From JAYUHK01 sp043767025 (GTDB taxonomy: Bacteria; Bacteroidota; Bacteroidia; Chitinophagales; Saprospiraceae): a stretch of 22,188 nucleotides of DNA. The stretch is taken from contig JAYUHK010000138.1 of NCBI GenBank assembly GCA_043767025.1, forward strand, positions 1 to 22,188. The letters are read 5' to 3'. Each line of letters starts with the position of its first letter. Positions within the stretch are counted from its first letter, which is position 1. Under the pieces are notes generated by a model, which was given only the letters and a program-made list of their open reading frames with translations, searched no databases and was not told where the DNA came from. Both the position numbers and the translations under genes were made by a program. Positions 15,406-22,188 of the stretch are shown here, one piece after another.

Positions 15406-17136
15406 ATGTTTCGTTTTGAACAACCATATTATTTATTTGCGCTGCTACTAATACCGTTTTTGTCCGTACTTTGGTGGTGGTGGTCGGACAAAATGCGCCA
15501 AAAAATATGGCTTCGCTGGGGCGATGAATCTGCTATCCGAAACTTAATAACGCAAAAAAAAGTAAGTCATAAAAAAGTAAAAAATATATTAATATTAGCT
15601 GCGCTATCCTTGTTCAGCATCGCTGCCGCAAACCCTCAATGGGGAACGACGCAAAAAACTATCCAACAAAAAAGCAGCGATATTTTTATAGCCTTGGATA
15701 TTTCGCAGAGTATGATGGCGCAAGACGTAGCTCCCAATCGCTTGGAGCGTGCGCGCAATTTTCTCCAACAGTTCCTACCCGCTCTACGTGGGGAGCGAGT
15801 TGGTCTGGTACTTTTTGCGGGAAACGCTTATATGCAGATGCCGCTCACGAGTGATTTAGCTACCACATTATTGTTTATAAAAAGTGCAAATTGTGACATG
15901 GCTTCTTCACAAGGAACAGCTATTGCGGAAGCTATCGAATTGGTAAAAAAATCATTTCCAAAAGAAAACGAGCGTCATAAAGCACTCATCATCATCAGCG
16001 ACGGAGAAAGCCACGACGACGACGCAATCGCAAAAGTAGCCGAAGCACACGAACAAGGATTGACGATTTTTACTGTCGGCGTGGGGACGCAGCAGGGCGG
16101 CTTGGTGCCCGATTATTTTGGAGGACAAGAAAGCTACAAACGGGACTCCGAAGGAAAACCAATCCTCTCCAAGCTGGACGAAAACGCACTTTCGGAGATA
16201 GCAACGGTTGGCGGGGGCAGCTATCAAAATATCGAAAAAGGCAATGAAGTCCTTACAGCTGCGCTCAAAAATAATTTGGAAAAGATTGGTAAATACGATT
16301 TGAATGTTGTTTCGTTTGAAGAAAGTGAAAGCTATTTTCCGTATTTTATAGGCTTGGGTTTGTTGCTTTTAGGGATAGAATTGTTGCTGCGAGAAGACTT
16401 GTTCAGACGCTTGCCGAAAAATAAAAAGAGCTTAAATCTTTCAATTATTTTTTTGATTAGTAGCATTTTTGTGACAAAAAATGTACAAGCTCAAGACAGC
16501 CATCTTGAACTAAAAGCGGGCGATAAAAGTTATAAATCCCAAAGATATGCCGAAGCGGAAAAAAATTATCGCGCCGCGATAGAGAGTAAAAATTCTGCCA
16601 GCACAAAATATAATTTGGGAAATTCTGTTTATCAACAAGGACGCTACGACGAATCTACACGCGAATACGAAGTAGCAGCCAACAACTCCGAAGATAAAAG
16701 TGTGAAATCGAAGGCTTTTCACAATCAAGGAAACGCTTTTTTTCAGGAAAAAAAATACGACAAAAGTTCGGAAGCCTATCGAAAAGCTCTGCGCTTGCAG
16801 CCCAATGACAGTGACTCAAAATATAATTTGGCACTTTCGCAAAAATTACTGAAAGAACAGCAGCAGCAAAAAAGTCAAGAAAATAAACCGCAAGAACAAG
16901 CGGAAAATAAATCAGAAAAAAAGGAGAACGAAGACGAAAATAAATCAGAAAAAGATGAAAAAATAAAAAATAAGTCAGCAAAAAACGCCGAGCAAAAAAC
17001 TTCGGAAGCCCAAAAATTGAGCAAAGAAGAAGCTACAAAAATGTTGCGGATTATGGACGAAGAAGAACGCAAAGTCCAGCAAAAATTAAGAAAAACGGCG
17101 GTTGGAAAATCCAACAAACCGCTAAAAGATTGGTAA
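15406..17136 (+). CDS. batB/batC: BatB-BatC fusion (VWA plus TPR)
   Basis: This 576-aa protein joins two Bat parts that are usually separate. Residues 1-335 are BatB-like: membrane helices at about 8-24 and 60-75, a VWA domain with MIDAS D98-x-S100-x-S102, T171 and D199, and a helix at about 312-328. Residues 344-363 (LNLSIIFLISSIFVTKNVQA) look like a classical signal peptide with an AQA/AQ cleavage site, as at the start of free-standing BatC proteins. Residues 364-482 contain TPR repeats (KYNLGNSVYQQGRYDESTRE and similar), followed by a Lys/Glu/Gln-rich low-complexity region (483-545) and a basic tail. The frame is continuous, so the fusion is real unless sequencing error hid a stop codon. 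The TPR part should be periplasmic. It may be released by signal peptidase. Confidence 0.88.
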   Translation: MFRFEQPYYLFALLLIPFLSVLWWWWSDKMRQKIWLRWGDESAIRNLITQKKVSHKKVKNILILAALSLFSIAAANPQWGTTQKTIQQKSSDIFIALDISQSMMAQDVAPNRLERARNFLQQFLPALRGERVGLVLFAGNAYMQMPLTSDLATTLLFIKSANCDMASSQGTAIAEAIELVKKSFPKENERHKALIIISDGESHDDDAIAKVAEAHEQGLTIFTVGVGTQQGGLVPDYFGGQESYKRDSEGKPILSKLDENALSEIATVGGGSYQNIEKGNEVLTAALKNNLEKIGKYDLNVVSFEESESYFPYFIGLGLLLLGIELLLREDLFRRLPKNKKSLNLSIIFLISSIFVTKNVQAQDSHLELKAGDKSYKSQRYAEAEKNYRAAIESKNSASTKYNLGNSVYQQGRYDESTREYEVAANNSEDKSVKSKAFHNQGNAFFQEKKYDKSSEAYRKALRLQPNDSDSKYNLALSQKLLKEQQQQKSQENKPQEQAENKSEKKENEDENKSEKDEKIKNKSAKNAEQKTSEAQKLSKEEATKMLRIMDEEERKVQQKLRKTAVGKSNKPLKDW

Positions 17137-17147
17137 TATTTTGACTT

Positions 17148-17408
17148 ATGGAATTAAAGAATTGGGAAAAATGGACATCGCTCTTCTTGATGAACCTCGT
17201 AGCCGCCACACTTACATTTGCTGCTGCCAACGAACTTTCATTCGGAAAATGGAACTACAAGGTAGTCGCATTGTGCTTTCTTGCTATGGCGCAGCCTAAT
17301 TTTTTGGTTGGCACGGGATTGGGTTTGTTCAAAGTACCTGTTGCACGTTTTTTTTGGTACGCTGGTGCTGCATATATTTTGTCCGCAATTATTTTTTTCT
17401 TGAGTTAG
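17148..17408 (+). CDS. small membrane protein in the bat operon, 86 aa
   Basis: This 86-residue protein has hydrophobic stretches at about 11-28, 37-57 and 65-85, so two or three membrane helices, and only a few charged residues. I do not recognise a family. It starts 11 bases after the batB/C stop codon and lies before the BatD-like genes, so it is co-transcribed with them and may be a membrane partner of the Bat complex. It is not an obvious BatE, which has TPR and SH3 parts. Confidence 0.65.
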   Translation: MELKNWEKWTSLFLMNLVAATLTFAAANELSFGKWNYKVVALCFLAMAQPNFLVGTGLGLFKVPVARFFWYAGAAYILSAIIFFLS

Positions 17409-17460
17409 GAACAAAAAAAATTAGAAAAGTATTTTATATATTCGTAAAAAAAAATCGTCT

Positions 17461-17958
17461 ATGAAGTATTTTATTGTCACAATTTTGCTACTTTTTAATA
17501 TTTTTGCACATTCGCAGGAGTCTATTTTTTCTGTGAAAGCCGACTCGGATACCGTTTTGTTTGGCAATCCTATTGAAGTTACATTTTCGTTGGTCAATGC
17601 GAGCGGACGCAACTTCGAGCTACCAAAATTGAAGGATTTTGACATTGTGGGCGGTCCTTCCCAATCGTCGAGTATGAGTATGATAAATGGTGAAACGACT
17701 CAAAGTATGAGTTTCACTTATCTGCTGCAAGCCCGCGCAGTTGGGCGGTTTTACATAGAGCCAGCCGCCATTCAGGTAGGCTCAAAAACGCTCGAAACAA
17801 AGCCAATCGCCGTCGTAGTGCTGCCCAATCCCGACGGGATTCGGGGGGATAGAAAAAGAATGGAGCGAGCCGACGAATTTAAGAATTTTTGGAACCGTCG
17901 CCCTGCTGCTCCGCCTGAACAAAAACCTAAAAAAGAACGCAAAATTTACAAAATTTGA
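17461..17958 (+). CDS. single-domain BatD-like protein, 165 aa
   Basis: This short exported protein has a signal peptide (MKYFIVTILLLFNIFAHSQE) and one immunoglobulin-like domain that matches the first domain of the following batD. FDIVGGPSQSSSMSMINGET (about 60-79) aligns with FILRGGPNQAMSMSSVNG, and SFTYLLQARAVGRFYI with SLSYILQAKAVGKFSI. The C-terminus is a short charged tail (RKRMERADEF, then PEQKPKKERK) without a membrane helix. It is not a frameshifted fragment of batD, because batD has its own signal peptide and complete first domain. The stop TGA overlaps the TTG start of batD by four bases. It is likely a duplicated, shortened BatD acting as a soluble partner or variant. Confidence 0.82.
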   Translation: MKYFIVTILLLFNIFAHSQESIFSVKADSDTVLFGNPIEVTFSLVNASGRNFELPKLKDFDIVGGPSQSSSMSMINGETTQSMSFTYLLQARAVGRFYIEPAAIQVGSKTLETKPIAVVVLPNPDGIRGDRKRMERADEFKNFWNRRPAAPPEQKPKKERKIYKI

Positions 17959-19667
17959 AGTCTGCTATCTTTTATTTTTGCCTAATTTTGTTTGCTGTTT
18001 TGGGCGCAATCAAAGCACAGGCGCAGCAAAACACGAAGTTTGAGGCAAGCGTGGAGCCGCGAGTAGTGCCACTCAATAGCACCTTTACAGTTACTTTTAC
18101 TTGGAGCAATGCTAAAGGAAGTGCTACGGATTTTCGTCCGCCGTCGTTCAGTGATTTTATCTTGCGAGGCGGTCCTAATCAAGCAATGAGTATGAGTAGT
18201 GTGAACGGTACTATGTCACAAACTATATCTTTAAGTTATATTTTGCAAGCCAAAGCAGTCGGCAAATTTAGTATTGGCACTGCAAGTATTTCTATGGGCA
18301 ATCAGTCGTTCAAAACGAAATCTTTGACGATTGAGGTGATAGCTGCAAAAAACTCTTCCGCCTCCAAGCCAGTCGCAAAAGGCGAAAAAACTTTTATTCG
18401 CAGTGAATTGAGCGAAATAGAAGCCTACGTCGGGCAGCAGATTATGCTCAACTATATGCTTTATACCAATCAAAATTTGGTGAACAGTAAAATTATTAAA
18501 GAGCCTGACTTGGCTGGATTTTTTTCGCAGGAGATACGAGAGTTTGACAACCAACCGAAGCGAGAAGTCGTAGGCGGCAAGCCATATACGGCAGTTTTGA
18601 TGCGGCGAATAGCACTTTTTCCCCAAAAAATAGACAAACTTCGCATCGAGCCGATGCAGGTAGAGCTTGGCGTTGCGGAGTCCGAGCAAGCCTTTACGGG
18701 GCATGATATTTTTTTTGAGGCTCCAGTCCAGCAGTTCGCGGTTCAAGCGAGCGAAGCCGAAGTAAAAATAAAAGCCTTGCCAGAGCCAAAACCCGAAAAT
18801 TTTTCGGGCGCAGTCGGTCATTTTAGCATGAACAGTCGGTTGCTTGCGTCTAATGTTCGGGTAGGAGAATCTATCGAATTAAGGATTTTTATCAACGGCG
18901 ATGGCGACTTCAAGCGAGTGGAAAATCCAAAACTTCTCCTCAACCCAAGCGAAGAGGTCGAGATATACGAACCCAAAATCATACGAGAAGAAACGAGCGA
19001 AACCAGCAACGGAATCACTACTACCCGTGAAATTTCGTACTTCGTGTTGCCCCAAAAGGCAGGAAATATCAGCATTTCGCCAGCTTTTGTTTATTTTGAT
19101 ACCGACAAAAAAATGTATGTTGAACTTCAAGATACGACTTACCAGTTAGAGGTTCGAGCAAGTGAGCAGCGTGCAGTTCCGAGCAACGAAGCGGGCAATC
19201 TGTCCGACGCTAAGCCAATCAGAATCCCAACTTGGTTGAGTTGGTGGAGCAAAATATTGTCGGTGGTTGCGAGCAGTTTATTCTTGATTTATTTTTATTG
19301 GAGAATAAAAAATACCAACAAAAACCCTACGAATAGTCAAGCAACAAGCCGAAAACTATCCGAAAAACAAAAATCTTTTGCGGCGACAGCATCGGATTTT
19401 TTAGAAAAAAAAGAGGTAAAAAAATTCTACCAAACTATCGCTGATGAGTTGCGGCAAGCAATGGGCAGCAAATACGGACTTTCGCCTGCGGATAGTAGTT
19501 TGCAAAATATTCGGCGCGTGCTTTCTGCTGCGCAAATGCCGCCCGAGCAAGTCGAGGAATACATCGAGTTGGTCAATATTTGCGACGAAGCGATTTTTGG
19601 CGGACAAGATAAGTCGTCCGATATGTCGTCGGTACTTCGGCGGACGAATGACTTTTTGGCGAATTAG
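17955..19667 (+). CDS. batD: BatD, Bacteroides aerotolerance protein
   Basis: This is a full-length BatD (570 aa). Signal peptide: about 1-23 (KSAIFYFCLILFAVLGAIKA, then QAQ). The large periplasmic part of Ig-like domains spans about 25-425, with the conserved GGPNQAMSMSSVNG at 72-85 and YILQAKAVGKF at 95-105. One membrane helix at about 430-449 (WWSKILSVVASSLFLIYFYW) precedes a cytoplasmic helical tail of about 120 residues. The start is a TTG at 17955, within the 4-base overlap TTGA with the preceding gene. No ATG is available before the signal sequence, because an in-frame stop lies at 17928-17930, so the TTG start is well supported. The gene ends the operon; its stop codon overlaps that of the convergent membrane-protein gene. 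Confidence 0.9.
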   Translation: MKSAIFYFCLILFAVLGAIKAQAQQNTKFEASVEPRVVPLNSTFTVTFTWSNAKGSATDFRPPSFSDFILRGGPNQAMSMSSVNGTMSQTISLSYILQAKAVGKFSIGTASISMGNQSFKTKSLTIEVIAAKNSSASKPVAKGEKTFIRSELSEIEAYVGQQIMLNYMLYTNQNLVNSKIIKEPDLAGFFSQEIREFDNQPKREVVGGKPYTAVLMRRIALFPQKIDKLRIEPMQVELGVAESEQAFTGHDIFFEAPVQQFAVQASEAEVKIKALPEPKPENFSGAVGHFSMNSRLLASNVRVGESIELRIFINGDGDFKRVENPKLLLNPSEEVEIYEPKIIREETSETSNGITTTREISYFVLPQKAGNISISPAFVYFDTDKKMYVELQDTTYQLEVRASEQRAVPSNEAGNLSDAKPIRIPTWLSWWSKILSVVASSLFLIYFYWRIKNTNKNPTNSQATSRKLSEKQKSFAATASDFLEKKEVKKFYQTIADELRQAMGSKYGLSPADSSLQNIRRVLSAAQMPPEQVEEYIELVNICDEAIFGGQDKSSDMSSVLRRTNDFLAN

Positions 19668-20761
19668 TTTTCTTTTTCTTTCCGATAGGCTAAAATGTTG
19701 TTTATCCAGTTTGGGACGACTATTACGCCCGCCAAAAGGTAAGAATAGTAAGTCATCAATCGCCAGATGATAGCGATGATGAGTGCTACTCCTGCTGGTG
19801 CGTAGTCGCTCAAAAAGCCACCAAAGACAGCTTCAGCAAGTCCCGCCCCGCCCGGAGTAGGACTAAAAAGAGTGACAATATACATCGTGGCTACGCGGGC
19901 GAAGAGGATTACCTGTGTCCAAAAATCCATCGAAATAGTCGGAATAATAGCAATAATCAGGCAATTTATGAGCAAAAAACGGGAACACCAAGCGACCGAT
20001 GTAGCGGCAAAAGCGGCAAGATGAAATCGCCAATTCTGGTGTTTGATGTCGCTCGAAGCGATGACAATTTCGTCGCCCAACACGGACGCTCGCTCCCGAA
20101 ATCTTTTCAAAAAGCCAATGCGAGTAAAGCCAATCAGAATATTTTTTATTTTTACGGGACTGACAAACAAACCGTAAAATAGCAAACTGCCGTAGGCGAA
20201 CATCAAAACGTAGGTAATTCCCAACAAATAGCCAGACGAGTGAATAGCGTTGCTGCCTTGCGCGGAGGGGTGAATCATGTTTTTGCCGAACAGCAGCAGC
20301 AAAGTAGGCAGAGTGATAGAAAAGAAAATACTATCCAATAGGACTTTGTAAAGTACGATGGTGGCGGTTTTGGCGGCAGGGAGTCGCTCTTGGGTAAGGA
20401 CGACCAAGGCGGCAGCCGTCCCGCCGACGCTGGTAGGCGACACGGCGGTGCTAAACTCCCAAATAAAAAGCAATTCGATACATTTGGGGTAAGAAAATTG
20501 TCTGCCTGAAATGATGTAGAGCCGCATCGAGTACGACAAATGGCGCAGCACCAAGAAGCCAAAAGCGAGCGCAATCCATCGGAAAGTATGTGCAGTCCAT
20601 TGTATTTTAGCAAATTCTTCGGGGTTGAACTGACTCCAAAGAAGATAGCCCACCACGCCCAACCCTACCAAAATAGGGAGAATGATTCTCGAGGTGCGGA
20701 TAGAACGGAGGGCGCGCTGCTGCTGCTCAGAAAAGCCGTCCAATGGTTCGATTTCAGTCAT
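19664..20761 (-). CDS. LPG-synthase-type flippase/UPF0104 membrane protein
   Basis: This polytopic inner-membrane protein (365 aa) belongs to the lysylphosphatidylglycerol-synthase transmembrane (PF03706, UPF0104) group. About eight hydrophobic segments begin at residue 26. Conserved motifs are AVSPTSVGGTAAALVVL (106-122) and FSPTPGGAGLAEAVFGG (299-315), both hallmarks of this fold. The C-terminal aminoacyl-transferase domain of true MprF enzymes is absent, so it probably transports or flips a lipid-linked molecule, but the substrate is unknown. Its stop codon (TAA on the minus strand, 19664-19666) overlaps the TAG of batD. It is divergent from nadA with 152 bases between the starts. Confidence 0.85.
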   Translation of the reverse strand: MTEIEPLDGFSEQQQRALRSIRTSRIILPILVGLGVVGYLLWSQFNPEEFAKIQWTAHTFRWIALAFGFLVLRHLSYSMRLYIISGRQFSYPKCIELLFIWEFSTAVSPTSVGGTAAALVVLTQERLPAAKTATIVLYKVLLDSIFFSITLPTLLLLFGKNMIHPSAQGSNAIHSSGYLLGITYVLMFAYGSLLFYGLFVSPVKIKNILIGFTRIGFLKRFRERASVLGDEIVIASSDIKHQNWRFHLAAFAATSVAWCSRFLLINCLIIAIIPTISMDFWTQVILFARVATMYIVTLFSPTPGGAGLAEAVFGGFLSDYAPAGVALIIAIIWRLMTYYSYLLAGVIVVPNWINNILAYRKEKEN

Positions 20762-20844
20762 TTTCAGTTGTTCAAGAAGTACGCCCGTAAAATTACTAAA
20801 AAAATATCTTATGGCTTGATTTTTTCCTACCTTTTATTTTTTCG

Positions 20845-20852
20845 TACCTTTG
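20845..20852 (+). promoter_or_regulatory. -7-like element upstream of nadA
   Basis: TACCTTTG matches the TAnnTTTG consensus and lies 61 bases before the nadA ATG. No TTTG at the normal -33 distance was found; the intervening DNA is T-rich. Confidence 0.4.
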
Positions 20853-20913
20853 TCAAATATTTTTTTCGCCACAAATAGAAAATTACAAAAATAAACCATA
20901 AAAAAATACTACT

Positions 20914-21918
20914 ATGACCGCAACCGCACACAATAATTTGCTCAAAAATGGATATTTGGAAATCGAGATCGACCCGTCGCTCGACCTTGTAGCCGAAATT
21001 AATAGACTTAAAAAAGAAAAAAATGCAGTCATTTTGGCGCATTATTACCAAGATTCGGAGATTCAGGATATTGCCGACTACATTGGCGACAGCCTCGGAC
21101 TTTCGCAGGAAGCCGCTCGGACAAACGCCGATATGATTGTTTTTGCAGGCGTACATTTTATGGCGGAAACTGCAAAAATGCTTTCTCCGCAAAAAAAAGT
21201 CGTGCTGCCCGACCTCAAAGCGGGCTGCTCGCTTGCCGATAGCTGTCCGCCCGCGCTTTTTGCAAAATTCAAAGAAAAACATCCCGACCACGTCGTAGTG
21301 AGCTACATCAACTGCACTGCCGAACTCAAAACGCTGACCGATATTTGCTGCACCAGCACCAACGCCGTCCAGATTATCGAAAGTATTCCGAAAGACCGAC
21401 CGATTATTTTTGCGCCCGACAAAAATTTAGGGCAATATTTAATCAAAAAAACGGGTCGAGATATGTTGCTCTGGAACGGTGCCTGCATGGTGCATGAGAT
21501 TTTTAGCCACGAAAAAATAACTAAACTTCGCCACCGCCACCCCAACGCCCAATACATCGCTCACCCCGAGTGCGAGCCGCACGTTTTGGAGCAAGCCGAC
21601 TACATCGGCTCCACGACAGGATTGCTCAAATATACGATTCAGAACCCAGCCACCGAGTTCATAGTAGCCACCGAAGCGGGTATTTTGCACCAGATGCAAA
21701 AAGCGTCGCCGCACAAAACATTCATTCCCGCACCGCCAGACAATCACTGCGCTTGCAACGAATGTCCGCACATGAAGCGCAACACGTTAGAAAAATTGTA
21801 CCTCTGCCTCCGATACGAACTTCCTGAAATCGAACTTCCCGATTGGGTCATTGAGCAAGGTCGAGCATCTATTGACAGAATGTTGGACGTGTCGGCAAAA
21901 GCAGGTTTGTTGGGCTAA
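20914..21918 (+). CDS. nadA: quinolinate synthase NadA
   Basis: NadA condenses iminoaspartate (from NadB) with dihydroxyacetone phosphate to make quinolinate, the first ring intermediate of NAD, using an oxygen-sensitive [4Fe-4S] cluster. The 334-aa protein contains ILAHYYQDSEIQDIADYIGD (40-59), the first cluster cysteine C105 in LKAGCSLADSC, C191 in LWNGACMVHEIF and C284 in CNECPHMKRNT. PDKNLGQYL at 168-176, HPECEPHVLEQADYIGST at 217-234 and the active-site TEAGILHQM at 253-261 are also present. The length is normal. The gene is alone, divergent from the membrane-protein gene upstream. nadB and nadC are not in the window. Confidence 0.96.
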   Translation: MTATAHNNLLKNGYLEIEIDPSLDLVAEINRLKKEKNAVILAHYYQDSEIQDIADYIGDSLGLSQEAARTNADMIVFAGVHFMAETAKMLSPQKKVVLPDLKAGCSLADSCPPALFAKFKEKHPDHVVVSYINCTAELKTLTDICCTSTNAVQIIESIPKDRPIIFAPDKNLGQYLIKKTGRDMLLWNGACMVHEIFSHEKITKLRHRHPNAQYIAHPECEPHVLEQADYIGSTTGLLKYTIQNPATEFIVATEAGILHQMQKASPHKTFIPAPPDNHCACNECPHMKRNTLEKLYLCLRYELPEIELPDWVIEQGRASIDRMLDVSAKAGLLG

Positions 21919-21954
21919 TTTATTTTTTCTTTACTCCTTATGAACGCGTTTCAA

Positions 21955-21980
21955 GAATTTTGTGCCATAAAATTCATTTT
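21955..21980 (+). terminator. weak AT-rich hairpin after nadA
   Basis: GAATTTT (21955-21961) pairs with AAAATTC (21969-21975) around GTGCCAT and is followed by ATTTT. It is 37 bases after the nadA stop codon. The stem is AT-rich and weak, so it is only a candidate. The remainder to 22188 is AT-rich, with no gene or RNA that I can support. Confidence 0.3.
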
Positions 21981-22188
21981 TAGACAATAATTTAAAAAAA
22001 AATTAGGAAGGCTCAAATTTTATTCAGAATTTTGCACAAAATTTTCACAAACTGGAAATTTGAATTGTAGAATACCATCTAAATAAAGCTAAGTTCTTAC
22101 ACTTAAATAGAGGACATCTAATATTCGACATAATTTGTTGATTTTCAATAGTTTATGACGACTCAAAATTAAAAACTAAAAACTTATA

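Noticed and set aside
17461..17958. Frameshifted 5' part of batD
   Set aside because: The following batD has its own signal peptide and an intact first domain, so the short gene is a separate duplicated domain.

Overview
The window looks like a chromosomal segment of a free-living member of the Bacteroidota, probably a Cytophagia/Saprospiria-type bacterium. The evidence is a TonB-dependent receptor with a carboxypeptidase-regulatory-like N-terminus paired with a DUF4249 lipoprotein, a Bat (Bacteroides aerotolerance) operon, promoters of the TTTG / TAnnTTTG type, almost no Shine-Dalgarno sequences, and AT-rich intergenic DNA. No rRNA, tRNA, CRISPR array, transposase or phage gene is visible.

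Layout. (1) 1-3000: one minus-strand gene for a 524-aa helical protein of unknown function, then about 1.2 kb of gene-poor DNA. That gap holds two diverged copies of a roughly 150-bp promoter region (1841-1991 and 2295-2445), a 47-codon ORF behind the first, a possible small transcript behind the second, and two near-identical 75-bp direct repeats with a hairpin and T-run. (2) 2998-6093, minus strand: purD, rlmD and a small conserved-looking gene, closely spaced and likely one operon. (3) 6350-8451, plus strand: an AT-rich lipoprotein gene of unknown function, a possible gene remnant, a tiny membrane ORF and a thioredoxin-like (CGGC) exported protein. (4) 8568-11855, plus strand: a TonB-dependent receptor and DUF4249 lipoprotein pair, closed by a textbook terminator. 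A strong terminator-like hairpin also sits just upstream of the receptor start. (5) 11941-14184: an exported GH3 beta-glucosidase. (6) 14390-19667, plus strand: the Bat operon, comprising batA, a fused batB-batC, a small membrane protein, a one-domain BatD-like protein and full-length batD. (7) 19664-20761, minus strand: an LPG-synthase-type membrane protein whose stop codon overlaps that of batD. (8) 20914-21918, plus strand: nadA.

The metabolic genes (purD, rlmD, nadA) are ordinary housekeeping. The receptor/DUF4249 pair and the GH3 enzyme fit outer-membrane uptake and periplasmic sugar hydrolysis, but no SusD or other polysaccharide-utilisation-locus genes are present. The Bat proteins probably form a membrane-anchored periplasmic complex of VWA, TPR and BatD parts. 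The moxR and DUF58 genes that often precede bat genes are not in the window, which is an unusual arrangement.

The least explained parts are the twin promoter cassettes near 1.8-2.7 kb, the BatB-BatC fusion that keeps what looks like BatC's signal peptide, and the duplicated one-domain BatD.
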